In this document: positions 9,070-16,921 of the stretch, piece by piece
Layout of the letters: the number at the start of each line of letters is the position of its first letter
Numbering within the stretch: position 1 is the first letter of the stretch
NCBI RefSeq assembly: GCF_051521495.1
Contig: NZ_CP150355.1
Location: 2,046,001 to 2,110,000 of the forward strand
Direction of reading: 5' to 3'
Source of the DNA: Sorangium sp051521495
Lineage (GTDB): Bacteria; Myxococcota_A; Polyangia; Polyangiales; Polyangiaceae
Length of the DNA stretch: 64,000 bases
Made by a program: the position numbers and the translations under genes
Notes under the pieces: generated by a model
Database searches by the model: none
Seen by the model: the letters and a program-made list of their open reading frames with translations, nothing else
Told to the model about the DNA's origin: nothing

Positions 9070-9083
9070 CCCGAGTGGTCACG
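9065..9083 (+). terminator. Inverted repeat over the stop codon of the PAS-STAS gene
   Basis: CGTGACC (9065-9071) and GGTCACG (9077-9083) form a perfect 7-bp stem with a 5-base loop. The stem includes the TGA stop at 9067-9069. No T-run follows. It could serve as a weak terminator or an mRNA-end structure. Confidence 0.25.
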
Positions 9084-9163
9084 CGTCCCCAGCGACAAAT
9101 TCGTCAAGTTTACCTCGAACCGCGGATCGCTGGGAACGATGGAGATCCAGGTGCTGGCGCGCC

Positions 9164-9265
9164 GGCTTCACCCCGGACGACGCCGACGCGTTCGCCCACA
9201 ACCAGATCCACCACACCACCTGGCTCGCCAGCCTGAAGGCCGCCTCGCTGCAGCCCTCTCCGTAG
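9164..9265 (+). pseudogene. Possible 3' remnant of a lost gene
   Basis: In the 299-base gap before the ArsR gene, one frame reads 33 protein-like residues (beginning GFTPDDADAFAHNQIH) to a TAG at 9263-9265. Upstream of 9164 the same frame loses coding character and has no start with a ribosome site. It looks like the tail of a deleted gene. The family is not recognised. It could also be chance in GC-rich DNA. Confidence 0.25.
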
Positions 9266-9334
9266 CCGCGCTGACGTGCGGCGAGGCCGCGTGATCAACG
9301 AGCCGGCAACGAACCGGCAACGCGTCGGATTTTG

Positions 9335-9362
9335 TTGACGCGTCGGAAGGTTCCGACATATT
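9335..9362 (+). promoter_or_regulatory. Promoter with palindromic operator before the ArsR-type gene
   Basis: TTGACG (9335-9340) and CATATT (9357-9362) are separated by 16 bases and resemble -35 and -10 elements. Between them lies a perfect palindrome, GTCGGAA at 9342-9348 and TTCCGAC at 9351-9357, around GG. A direct repeat CGCGTCGGA occurs at 9321 and 9339. A dimeric repressor bound here would block the promoter, which is the usual ArsR autoregulation. The start codon at 9369 lies so close that the transcript may be nearly leaderless. Confidence 0.5.
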
Positions 9363-9368
9363 GAAGGC

Positions 9369-9686
9369 ATGGCTGAAGTCGACGTGTTCTCGGCGCTGGC
9401 CAACCCGGTGCGGCGCGAGATCTTGATGCAGCTGCGCGAGGGGCCTCGCGCCGTGAACGATCTCGCGCGCGGCTTCGATCTGGGCCGCCCCGCGGTGTCG
9501 GAGCACCTTCAGGTGCTCCGCAAAGCGCGTCTCGTGCGCGAGGAGCCGCGCGGGCGCGAGCGCTACTACCACCTCGATCCGCGCCCGCTGAGCGAGGTCG
9601 ACGAATGGCTCGACACGTTCACCCAGTACTGGAAGCAGCGCCTCACCGCCCTCGAAGAGCTGCTCAACGAAGAAGGAAAAAAATGA
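9369..9686 (+). CDS. ArsR-family winged-helix repressor
   Basis: A 105-residue DNA-binding regulator. The body has the ArsR/SmtB layout: FSALANPVRREILMQL, then the recognition helix region RPAVSEHLQVLRKARLV and the wing PRGRERYYHLDP. No Cys pair for metal binding is present in the recognition helix. With a downstream SRPBCC partner this fits the ArsR-type regulators that pair with AHSA1-like genes rather than metal sensors. The last bases overlap the next start (ATGA at 9683). A palindrome between the -35 and -10 is the likely binding site. Confidence 0.88.
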   Translation: MAEVDVFSALANPVRREILMQLREGPRAVNDLARGFDLGRPAVSEHLQVLRKARLVREEPRGRERYYHLDPRPLSEVDEWLDTFTQYWKQRLTALEELLNEEGKK

Positions 9687-10081
9687 ACACTGCCGCAGTC
9701 ATCCACCTCGAGCATCGTTACACAGCGCCCCCGTCCGCCGTCTGGCGGGCCCTCACGGATCCGGAATGGCACGCGCGCTGGTGGGCCCCGGGCGACGTCA
9801 GGGCCGTCGTTGGACACCGCTTCGAGCTCGACATGGGGCCCTGGGGCAAGCAGGCCTGCGAGGTGCTCGCCGTCGAGCCGGAGCGGCTCTTCTCGTACCG
9901 CTTCGCCATCGGCAAGCTCGACACCATCATCACCTGGCGCCTCACGCCGGAAGGGTCGGGCACGCTCCTCACGCTCACGCACGAGGGCTTCAACCTCGAC
10001 TCGGCGATGGGCAAGAGCGCGTTCGAAGGCATGAAGCCCGGGTGGCCCAAGCTGCTGGAGAAGCTCGGAACGACGCTCTGA
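9683..10081 (+). CDS. SRPBCC / AHSA1-like domain protein
   Basis: A 132-residue START-fold protein of the AHSA1 (activator of Hsp90 ATPase-like) group. It begins IHLEHRYTAPPSAVWRALTDPE, a hallmark of the family, followed by WWAPGD, LFSYRF and the closing helix GMKPGWPKLLEKLG. ATG 9683 overlaps the regulator stop by 4 bases. Members bind small hydrophobic ligands; no substrate can be inferred. It is co-transcribed with, and probably controlled by, the upstream ArsR protein. Confidence 0.85.
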   Translation: MNTAAVIHLEHRYTAPPSAVWRALTDPEWHARWWAPGDVRAVVGHRFELDMGPWGKQACEVLAVEPERLFSYRFAIGKLDTIITWRLTPEGSGTLLTLTHEGFNLDSAMGKSAFEGMKPGWPKLLEKLGTTL

Positions 10082-10279
10082 GCGAGGGGGGAAGGAGAAA
10101 ATCCAGCTCGAAATCCGCCGAAACCCAACCGATCATATCATCCGGCTTCCCTGGAGAAACGACAGCATATCAACAACCGATCCATTCATCGATGGAGCCG
10201 CCGCAAACTCGTTGTCGGGCGGCGACGCGCTGAAGCAGCGATCGCTCGCTCCCACCCGACCGCGCTCCCCTTGGCGACG

Positions 10280-10303
10280 CCGGCGCCTCGCGCGCCGCGC
10301 CGG
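10280..10303 (-). terminator. Hairpin after the Cys-rich lipoprotein gene
   Basis: CCGGCGC (10280-10286) and GCGCCGG (10297-10303) form a perfect 7-bp stem with a 10-base loop, 8 bases beyond the stop of the minus-strand gene ending at 10311. No T-run follows. It sits between convergent genes. Confidence 0.3.
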
Positions 10304-10310
10304 AGGCGGT

Positions 10311-11150
10311 TCATTCCGTCATGAACCCGCCGCACCGGCGGTTCTCGCGGCAGACGCCGCTCGCGCAGCTCTCGTCTCGATGGCACCGCCGGCCGGGCGC
10401 CAGCTTGCAAGCGCCCATGCCGTCGCAGACCTCGTTCTCCAGCACGCAGTCCGGCGTGTCCTCGACGCCGGGGCCGAGGGGCGAGCACGTGCCGACCGAC
10501 CCCTCGACGTCGCAGGCCATGCAGATCCCGTCGCAGGCCGTGTCGCAGCAGATCCCGCCGACGCAGCGCCCGCTCGCGCAGTCCTCCGGGGCAGCGCACG
10601 CCCGGCCGTTCGCGCCCCTGCACGCGCCCGCGGCGTCGCAGACGCGGTCCGCGCCGCACGCCGAGCCTGCTGCCACGACGTGCGTGGCTATCCCGCCTCG
10701 ACACGCGTCGCTCGTGCACGGGTCGCCGTCGTCTTCGGCGTCCGCGTCGTCCGGCGCAGGTATCGGCTGCCCCGCGACGCAGGTGAGGATCTGGCAGTCA
10801 CCCGCGATCTGCCCGGATGGCAGGGCCGGAACGCCGTCGATCGGGACGTTGACGCATGCGCCGCTGGCGCACGCGTCCGCGGTGCATGGATTGCCATCGT
10901 CGCAGTCGGTCGCCTGCGTCTCGACCGCGCACGCGGGGACGTCTCCGTCCCAGCCAGCGCCGGGCTCGCCAGCGCCGGCCCCTTGATCGCCGCTGCTGCC
11001 GGCGCCCGCGCCGCCGGCGCCCCCGCCCTGGAAGCTGCGGGCCTTCGGCGAACAGCCCGCCAGCGCGACGACGAGGCACAGCGGCACCGATGTCGCCTGC
11101 ACGCGGCCGGTGCGGCGGAGCGGAAATGCTGAGATGTGAAATGTCCACAT
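10311..11150 (-). CDS. Cys-rich lipoprotein (Sorangium-type disulfide repeat protein)
   Basis: A 279-residue surface lipoprotein. From ATG 11150 the signal peptide carries RR residues and ends in lipobox LAGC. A Gly/Ala-rich linker (GGGAGGAGAG) follows, then about 220 residues with some 30 cysteines in repeats of the type DCDDGNPCTADACASGACVN, CGADRVCDAAGACRG and DCASGRCVGGICCDTAC. These short disulfide-knotted units are common in myxobacterial exported proteins. Function unknown. A GTG 10 codons further upstream (11180) is an alternative start. Confidence 0.8.
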   Translation of the reverse strand: MWTFHISAFPLRRTGRVQATSVPLCLVVALAGCSPKARSFQGGGAGGAGAGSSGDQGAGAGEPGAGWDGDVPACAVETQATDCDDGNPCTADACASGACVNVPIDGVPALPSGQIAGDCQILTCVAGQPIPAPDDADAEDDGDPCTSDACRGGIATHVVAAGSACGADRVCDAAGACRGANGRACAAPEDCASGRCVGGICCDTACDGICMACDVEGSVGTCSPLGPGVEDTPDCVLENEVCDGMGACKLAPGRRCHRDESCASGVCRENRRCGGFMTE

Positions 11151-11412
11151 GCGCCGAACTCTAGTGTCGGCCCAGCTCACCCGCTAATCCCCCGTCGTCC
11201 TTCGAGCGGCCGCGGACGAACGGCGCGCTCGGTTTGATGACGTCGGAGTCCGCAGGTGGCCTCACGCTCCGTTCGAGGCGAGCCATCGCCGTCCGGCGCA
11301 CCGCCTCATGGCATCTGCCCGGCATACACCCCTGTTGCGCGCTGTGTGCACGCCGCGCCGCTTCTCCTGATCTTCTCTCGGATGTGCAAGAAAGGAGAAC
11401 TTGAGTTGACCC

Positions 11413-12222
11413 TCACGCCGGGCGCAGCGCCTCGCCGGCAAGGCGGCCGCGCCGCGCCGCGAGCTCCTCGAGGAACGCGATCCACGCCCCGGGTCCACCG
11501 AGCGTCAGGTCGGGCTCGACCGCGGTGTCCGGCCGCTCCGACGAGGCGATGTAGACGCCCGCGCCGCCGATCGCCCGGGCATAGGCGATCGCCGGCTCGT
11601 CCGTCGTGTCGTCGCCCGCATAGACAGCCAGCGTGCCTGGCGGCAGCCGCGCCAGCAGGAACGCGAGGGCGCCGCCCTTGTCGTGCGCGGCGTCCCGGGC
11701 CTCGTGGATGCTGCGCCCCCTCATGACCACGCACCCCCGCCGCGCCGCCGCGTCCGCCCACGCCCCGAGCGCGTCGAACACCGCCGGCCGATCCTCCGTG
11801 GAGACGAGCCGCCAGTGGAGCGCGATCGAGCAGCGCTTGCGCTCGACCCGCAGCGCAGGGACCCGCCGCACCACCTCGCCGGCCTCGCGCTCCAGCGCGT
11901 CGAGCGCCCCGGCCGGCGCGTCCGCCCGGTACACGAGCTCTCCGCCCGGCGCCGCGATCTCCGCCCCGTGCTCGCCCACGCGCCACACCGCGCCGAGCGC
12001 CGCCGTGCGCGCCGCGACGTCGTGGATCGTCCTGCCGGTGACGATCGCCACGGCCGTGCCCGGCGCCCGCGAGAGCGCCCCGAGCGCCCCGAGGGCGAGC
12101 GGCGCCGCCACCGCGCCGCCCGCCGCGACCGGGGTGATCTCCGAGATGGTCCCGTCGAAGTCCGTCGCGAGCAGCAACGACGGCGCGGCCGCCGCGCGCT
12201 CGATCAACTGAAGAACGTCCAT
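11413..12222 (-). CDS. otsB: Trehalose-6-phosphate phosphatase
   Basis: A 269-residue HAD-superfamily phosphatase that removes phosphate from trehalose 6-phosphate, the last step of the OtsAB pathway. ATG 12222 has GGGAG upstream and gives the usual family length. HAD motif I is DFDGTISEI, motif II is VAIVTGR and motif IV is YAGDDTTDE. VWRVGEHGAEI and DKGGAL also match the family. The frame could be read further upstream but that part is Arg-rich and not protein-like. No otsA synthase is in the window, so substrate supply must come from elsewhere. A 190-base GC-rich spacer separates this gene from the convergent region to the left. Confidence 0.85.
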   Translation of the reverse strand: MDVLQLIERAAAAPSLLLATDFDGTISEITPVAAGGAVAAPLALGALGALSRAPGTAVAIVTGRTIHDVAARTAALGAVWRVGEHGAEIAAPGGELVYRADAPAGALDALEREAGEVVRRVPALRVERKRCSIALHWRLVSTEDRPAVFDALGAWADAAARRGCVVMRGRSIHEARDAAHDKGGALAFLLARLPPGTLAVYAGDDTTDEPAIAYARAIGGAGVYIASSERPDTAVEPDLTLGGPGAWIAFLEELAARRGRLAGEALRPA

Positions 12223-12386
12223 GCTGCTCCCGAGCTTACCGTGAGCAGGCCATCCGCACGATGGCGACGCCGACGCGATCGGGAACGACCGCGGGGGCGG
12301 CTCCATGGCTCCAAGCAGGAGCGGCTCTATGGCGCCAGAGCGACGGAGCGCCGCCGCGCGCGTCGCGCGTCGCGCGGAGACGCGCG

Positions 12387-12863
12387 TCAGAAGCGGACGA
12401 TCACCTCGTGGACGCGGCGCCCCTGGGTCTTGCCCTCGGCGGCCTCCGCGGGCGCGGCGTCGCCCGCGGGCGCACCCTCGGCGGCGGCCGGCGCCTCGTC
12501 CTTCTTGCACTCGTACTTCACGCGCCACTCGGTCTTCTGCACCGTCTGCGTGCTCTCCTGCTTCCGCTTCTTCGGCCCGAAGAAGTCCTTCTCACGGCGC
12601 TCGCTGGACTCGGACACGGACTCTTCCCCGACCACGGTCTCGCCCTCTTCGACGATCTCGTAGCTCTGGGGGCCGCCGCAGGTCGTGGCCATCGTCTGGC
12701 TCGCCTTCTGCATAGCCACCTCGCGATCGCCGAGGATCGCGAGCTCGCCGCCGACCTTCGTCCGCCTCACGACGCGAACCTCGCCGTACGGCTGCCACGT
12801 GCAAGCGGCCGTCGAACAGAGCACGAACGAGGCGATCAGCGCATGAATCGCAGAGATTTTCAT
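12387..12863 (-). CDS. Small exported protein, probable lipoprotein
   Basis: A 158-residue protein with an N-terminal signal peptide MKISAIHALIASFVLCSTAAC. The Cys is preceded by TAA, a weak lipobox. The mature protein has a conserved-looking middle (EVRVVRRTKVGGELAILGD, EAVMQKASQTM-like helix), a charged segment with FFGPKKRKQ, and a low-complexity Ala/Pro/Glu tail ending VHEVIVRF. I do not recognise the family. It lies 164 bases upstream of otsB on the same strand, but a repetitive CGCG-rich spacer lies between, so co-transcription is uncertain. Confidence 0.65.
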   Translation of the reverse strand: MKISAIHALIASFVLCSTAACTWQPYGEVRVVRRTKVGGELAILGDREVAMQKASQTMATTCGGPQSYEIVEEGETVVGEESVSESSERREKDFFGPKKRKQESTQTVQKTEWRVKYECKKDEAPAAAEGAPAGDAAPAEAAEGKTQGRRVHEVIVRF

Positions 12864-13182
12864 GCCTTGCACCAGTACCACCCTGGAATTGGCGGGGGCA
12901 ACAACAAAGCGCGGGCGGTTCCGCGCGAAACCTGCTACGGGCGGCGCGCGGGCGCTGGAATGCACCGACGATGCGCGCCTGCTCGCGCGGGGGCACCGGA
13001 TCACCACCGGCTGCTGCCAGGGCAGCAGCACGGAAGCTCTCGGCCCCGCGTTCCGGCCCGCTTCGGCGCGGCATGAGGGTTGCTGATTCGGGTGTTCGCC
13101 GGCGCGGATCAACAGGCCTTGATCCGCGCCGCGCCCCGAGGTCCAACTGCGCTCCTTCATCGACAAGAACCGCTTTCTGCTG
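12864..13182. other. Divergent intergenic region with two strong inverted repeats
   Basis: This 319-base region lies between the minus-strand small lipoprotein and the plus-strand MFS gene. It contains no credible gene. It holds a 9-bp inverted repeat (GCTGCTGCC 13010-13018, GGCAGCAGC 13021-13029) and a stronger 13-bp repeat at 13100-13131 listed separately. Promoters for both genes should be here, but no -35/-10 pair stands out. Confidence 0.5.
13100..13131 (+). promoter_or_regulatory. Perfect 13-bp inverted repeat in the MFS leader
   Basis: The arms CGGCGCGGATCAA (13100-13112) and TTGATCCGCGCCG (13119-13131) are perfectly complementary around the 6-base loop CAGGCC. The element ends about 50 bases before the MFS ATG. 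It may be an operator for an unlinked regulator or an RNA hairpin controlling the transporter operon. Confidence 0.45.
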
Positions 13183-14367
13183 ATGTTCGCGGCGCTGTCC
13201 TCGGTGATGGGCCTGAGCGTCGGCGTGGCCAAGGTCAGCACGACGCTGTATGCGCTGGAGCTCGGCGCGGACGAGGCGCTGCTCGGGCTGATCTCCGGAT
13301 CGCAGAGCGTCGGGGTGCTTCTCATGAGCATCCCCATCGGGCTGCTCGTCGATCACCTCGGGCCCTCGCGGCTGTTCGTGCTGGGGAGCCTCGTGGCCGG
13401 GACCCTTTACATGGGCTTGCCGGCGGTCCCGTCGCCGGTGTTCCTTTTGGCCTTCACGACGGCGATCAGCTTCTTCATGCCGATGCGCTTCGTCTCGCTG
13501 AGCACCGTGTTCATGCAGCAGCTCGAGACGGTGGGCGAGGGCAAGGCCGGCTGGTACCGCGGCACCCATATGGTCGGCATGTTCCTGCTCGGCCCCATGC
13601 TCGCGGCCAGCCTCACGAAGGCGCTGGGCTTCTCGGGCACGTACCGGCTCATCGGGATCTCGTTCCTGATCACCGTGCTCATGTCGCCGATCGTCTTCGG
13701 CCTCACCACGGCGCGGTCCTCACCCCCTCGCGCGCTCCGCCTCTCCGGCGTCCGGTCCGACCTCGCCCTGCTCGCGCAGGACGTCGAGCTGCGCAGCGTG
13801 TGCCTGATCGAGTTCGCGGCCCAGTCGATCAACTCGTTCTTCATGTTCTTCATCATCCCCATCGGCGTGACGGTCGCTCATCTGACGGCGGCCGAGGCCT
13901 CGGGGCTCCTGGCCTGGCAGGGCGTGACCTTCATCTTCGCGCTGTTCTCGTTGGGCGGCCTCGTGGGCCGGGTGGGGCACGAGCGCATCTACCTCGCGAG
14001 CCTGGTCCTCGTCCCGAGCGCGCTCGTGTTGCTCGGCCTTTCGCGCGATCTCGCCCCGCTGCGGGCCGGCGGCCTGCTGCTCGGGCTCGGGCTCGGCGTC
14101 TTGCAGATAGCCAACCTCACCCGCATCGCCCGGATCGGCGCGCGGGCGGGGCGGGGCAAGGTGGCCGGCCTGCAGGCGCTCGTGGGGCCGTCAGGTGGCC
14201 TGTTCGGCAGCACCGTGGGCGGCCTCGTGGGCAGGAGCCTGGGGCTCCAGTCGATGTTCCTGTTCCTGTCCGTGTTCTTCGGCCTGCTGCTCGTCGCGGC
14301 GCGCAGGACGTCCAGCGCGGCGGCGGCCGCGAGCCCCGCGGCCGCCGAGCCCGCGGCCGCCGAGTAG
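13183..14367 (+). CDS. Major facilitator superfamily permease
   Basis: A 394-residue inner-membrane transporter with about 12 hydrophobic helices and a charged inter-helix loop after TM2 (PIGLLVDHLGPSRLFVLG), the MFS motif A position. It ends in an Ala-rich tail. ATG 13183 lies inside the first helix. The same frame is open and protein-like for about 12 codons upstream (EVQLRSFIDKNRFLL), so the real N-terminus may start at a non-ATG codon such as CTG near 13149. It is followed after 22 bases by an ABC-type binding lipoprotein, an unusual pairing. Substrate unknown. Confidence 0.8.
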   Translation: MFAALSSVMGLSVGVAKVSTTLYALELGADEALLGLISGSQSVGVLLMSIPIGLLVDHLGPSRLFVLGSLVAGTLYMGLPAVPSPVFLLAFTTAISFFMPMRFVSLSTVFMQQLETVGEGKAGWYRGTHMVGMFLLGPMLAASLTKALGFSGTYRLIGISFLITVLMSPIVFGLTTARSSPPRALRLSGVRSDLALLAQDVELRSVCLIEFAAQSINSFFMFFIIPIGVTVAHLTAAEASGLLAWQGVTFIFALFSLGGLVGRVGHERIYLASLVLVPSALVLLGLSRDLAPLRAGGLLLGLGLGVLQIANLTRIARIGARAGRGKVAGLQALVGPSGGLFGSTVGGLVGRSLGLQSMFLFLSVFFGLLLVAARRTSSAAAAASPAAAEPAAAE

Positions 14368-14389
14368 CGGCCGAGGAGAGACATTCACC

Positions 14390-15460
14390 ATGCGAAAGCT
14401 CGACAAGCCATCTTCGATCACCATGACCCGCCGCAGGCTCGCGGCGGCCCTCTGCGCCGCGCTCGCGCTCGCGGCCTGCTCCAAGGGCGACCCCGGCGGC
14501 GGCGCCGGCAACGGCGACAGCGCCGCCGGCGACTACGAGGTGCTGGAGCTGCGCTATCAGGGGTTCTCCGGTGTGGTCTCGGTGCCCGAGCTGGCGGAGG
14601 ATCTGGGGTATCTCGCCCCGATCAAGCTGAGCTACGTCGGCAACACGATCAGCGGGCCGCAGGACATCCAGACGGTGGTCACCGGAGACACCGATTTCGG
14701 GCAAGCGTTCAACGGCGCGGTGATCAAGCTGATCACCGCCGGGGCGCCGCTCCGGGCGGTGGTGGGCGGCTACGGGATCGACGAGAAGCGGTGGAGCGGC
14801 TTCTATGTGACCGAGAATAGCCCCATCAAGGCGGCGCGGGACCTGATCGGCAAGAAGGTCGCGATGAACACGCTGGGCGCGCACCACGAGCTCATGTTGA
14901 AGGAGTACCTGTCGCGGCAGGGGCTGACGAGCGCCGAGATCGCGCAGGTCACGCTGGTGGTGCTGCCGCCGGTGAGCGCGGAGCAGGCGCTCCGGCAGGG
15001 GCAGGTGGACGTCGCCGTCCTCGGCGACATCCTGCGCGACAAGGCGCTGGAGCGGGGCGGGGTCCGGGCGCTGTTCTCGGATCACGAGCTGTTCGGCAAG
15101 CTCACCGCCGGCAGCTACGTGCTGAGCAAGCGATTCCTGAAGGAGAGCCCGAACAGCGCCCGCAAGTTCGTGGAGGCCGTGGCGCGCGCCATCGAGTGGG
15201 CCCGGGGCACCCCGCGCGAGGAGGTGGTGGCCCGGCTGCAGCGCATCATCGAGCGGCGGGGCCGCAACGAGGACGCGTCGGTGGTGAAGTACTGGACCAG
15301 CCTGGGCGTCGCCGGCAAAGGGGGGCTCCTGTCGGCGGGGGAATACCAGATCTGGATCGACTGGCTGGTGAAGGACGGCGAGCTCAAGGCGGGGCAGATC
15401 AAGGCCGAGGACCTGTTCACGAACGAGCTCAACCCGTTCGCGGCGACTCAGGTGCAGTGA
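14390..15460 (+). CDS. ABC-type substrate-binding lipoprotein (NMT1/SsuA-like)
   Basis: A 356-residue periplasmic binding protein of the nitrate/sulfonate/thiamine-precursor type. ATG 14390 has GAGGAGAG at 14373-14380. The signal peptide ends in lipobox LAAC. Typical family segments are LRYQGFSGVVSVPELAEDLGYL, a TDFGQAFNGAVIKLI loop, PIKAARDLIGKKVAMN and a C-terminal domain with RKFVEAVARAIEWAR. No ABC ATPase or permease follows. Instead an MFS gene precedes it by 22 bases and a truncated reading frame follows, so the original transport operon may have been disrupted. Confidence 0.82.
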   Translation: MRKLDKPSSITMTRRRLAAALCAALALAACSKGDPGGGAGNGDSAAGDYEVLELRYQGFSGVVSVPELAEDLGYLAPIKLSYVGNTISGPQDIQTVVTGDTDFGQAFNGAVIKLITAGAPLRAVVGGYGIDEKRWSGFYVTENSPIKAARDLIGKKVAMNTLGAHHELMLKEYLSRQGLTSAEIAQVTLVVLPPVSAEQALRQGQVDVAVLGDILRDKALERGGVRALFSDHELFGKLTAGSYVLSKRFLKESPNSARKFVEAVARAIEWARGTPREEVVARLQRIIERRGRNEDASVVKYWTSLGVAGKGGLLSAGEYQIWIDWLVKDGELKAGQIKAEDLFTNELNPFAATQVQ

Positions 15461-15498
15461 CGGCGCCCGGCCGCGCCGGCCCGGACCACCAGCGCCGG

Positions 15499-15606
15499 AT
15501 GGAATACACAGGAGTTCTCTTTCTGGAGCCCGACGCTGATCCGGAGTTCTTCAAAACGCTGCTCACGCAGGAGTTCATCGACGTCGAGGCTTACTTCAGC
15601 GACCAG
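15499..15606 (+). pseudogene. Possible 5' stub of a gene cut off at the efflux operon
   Basis: ATG 15499 opens a frame whose first 36 or so residues look like real protein (MEYTGVLFLEPDADPEFF, then an acidic helix with EFIDVEAYFSDQ). The frame then runs antisense into the end of the minus-strand adaptor gene (stop 15596) and becomes Arg/Ser-rich nonsense. This suggests a gene that followed the binding lipoprotein and lost its 3' part in a rearrangement. The family is not recognisable. Confidence 0.3.
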
Positions 15607-16921
15607 CTGCGCCCGGGGGAGGTGACGGCGGCCCTTCGGGGAGGATCTCGACGGCCATCCCCTCGCTCAGCTCCGCGCTCGCGAGCTTCACGATCCGCTC
15701 GCTCCCGTCGAGCCCGGTCGACACGTGGATCGTCGCGCCCGTGTCGCGCTCGACGACGATCGGCGCGAAGCGGATCTTGCCCTCGGCGTCGACGACGGCC
15801 ACGTGCAGCCCCTTGGCGTCGTTGTAGAGCGCCGTCGCCGGGATCTCGAGCACGCGGTGCGGCGTGGGCAACGTCAGCGCGACCTCGGCGTACATGCCCG
15901 CGAGCAGCCGCCCGTCGGGGTTCGGCACCCGCACCTCGGTGTTCATCGTCCGGGTCGCCGCGTCGAGCGCGCCGGCCGTGCGCGCGATCGTGCCCTGGAA
16001 CGGCTGCGCCGCGAACTCGCGCACCGTGACCTTCGCGGGCGCGTCGACCCGCACGCTGGGCGCGACGTCCTGCGGGACGCCCACGAACACGCGCACCGGG
16101 TTGGTCGCGGCGATTCGGAAGAGCGGCGTCCCGTTGCCCGCCGTCACCAGCGCCCCGCGCTCGATCGAGCGCGAGGTGACCGTCCCCGCGAACGGCGCCG
16201 AGACCTTCGCGAACTTCTTCTGATCCAGGATGCGCTGGACGTTCGCCTGCTGCGCGGCGATCGCCGCCCGCGCGACGGTGACGCTCGCCTCGGCGACGTG
16301 CGCCTGCCCCTGCCGCTGCTCGAGCTCCTCCTGCGGCGCCACGCCCGCGGGGACGAGCTGCTCGTAGCGCTTCACGCTCGACCTCGACAGATCGCGGTTG
16401 GCCTCCGCCTGCACGAGGCCCGCGCTCGCCTGCACGAGCTGAGCGCGGGCCTGCGCGAGCTCCTGATCGAGCTCGGGCGTGTCGATCTCGGCGAGGATCT
16501 GCCCCTCCTCGACCTTGTCGCCGATGTCCGCGGCCCACTTCCGCACATAGCCGCTCACGCGCGGGTAGACGACCGTCTCCTCGAGGGGCTGAACGCTCCC
16601 CGGCAGGACGAGCGCCCGGTCGCTCGACACGGGCTGCGGCGCGACGACCTGAACGCGCGGGGCCGCGCTCTCGGCGGCCCGCGTGCCCTGCTCGAGCGCG
16701 GCGCGGGCGCTCCGGCGGGGCAGGTAGGCCGTGGCGAACGCCGCCCCGAGCGCGACGACGACGCCCACGCCGAGGGCGATGCCGCGCGTCCTCGTCATCA
16801 CGGCGGGCGGCGGCAGATCGAACCCGAGATCGTCGGCCGGGCGGTCCGGAGACGGGGGCGGGGACGTCGGGGAAGGGGGAGAAGCAGGGGAGACAGGCGA
16901 GCGGCGGGCGGGGGAGCTCAT
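15596..16921 (-). CDS. RND efflux periplasmic adaptor (membrane fusion protein)
   Basis: A 441-residue adaptor that connects an inner-membrane RND pump to an outer-membrane channel. A Pro/Ser-rich cytoplasmic N-terminus (about 1-40) precedes one membrane anchor (about 46-66). Then come the lipoyl half-motifs (VVYPRVSGYVRKW and KVSAPFAGTVTSRSIERGALV), an alpha-helical hairpin rich in Gln/Ala/Glu, and beta-barrel and membrane-proximal domains with LPGSVQPLEE and EIPATALYND. The start overlaps the upstream pump stop as ATGA. The N-terminal anchor rather than a lipobox, and the long Pro-rich lead, are slightly unusual. No TolC-like gene is in the window. Confidence 0.9.
   Translation of the reverse strand: MSSPARRSPVSPASPPSPTSPPPSPDRPADDLGFDLPPPAVMTRTRGIALGVGVVVALGAAFATAYLPRRSARAALEQGTRAAESAAPRVQVVAPQPVSSDRALVLPGSVQPLEETVVYPRVSGYVRKWAADIGDKVEEGQILAEIDTPELDQELAQARAQLVQASAGLVQAEANRDLSRSSVKRYEQLVPAGVAPQEELEQRQGQAHVAEASVTVARAAIAAQQANVQRILDQKKFAKVSAPFAGTVTSRSIERGALVTAGNGTPLFRIAATNPVRVFVGVPQDVAPSVRVDAPAKVTVREFAAQPFQGTIARTAGALDAATRTMNTEVRVPNPDGRLLAGMYAEVALTLPTPHRVLEIPATALYNDAKGLHVAVVDAEGKIRFAPIVVERDTGATIHVSTGLDGSERIVKLASAELSEGMAVEILPEGPPSPPPGAAGR

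Noticed and set aside
14390..15460. A complete ABC importer around the NMT1-like binding protein
   Set aside because: No ATPase or permease gene is present on either side.
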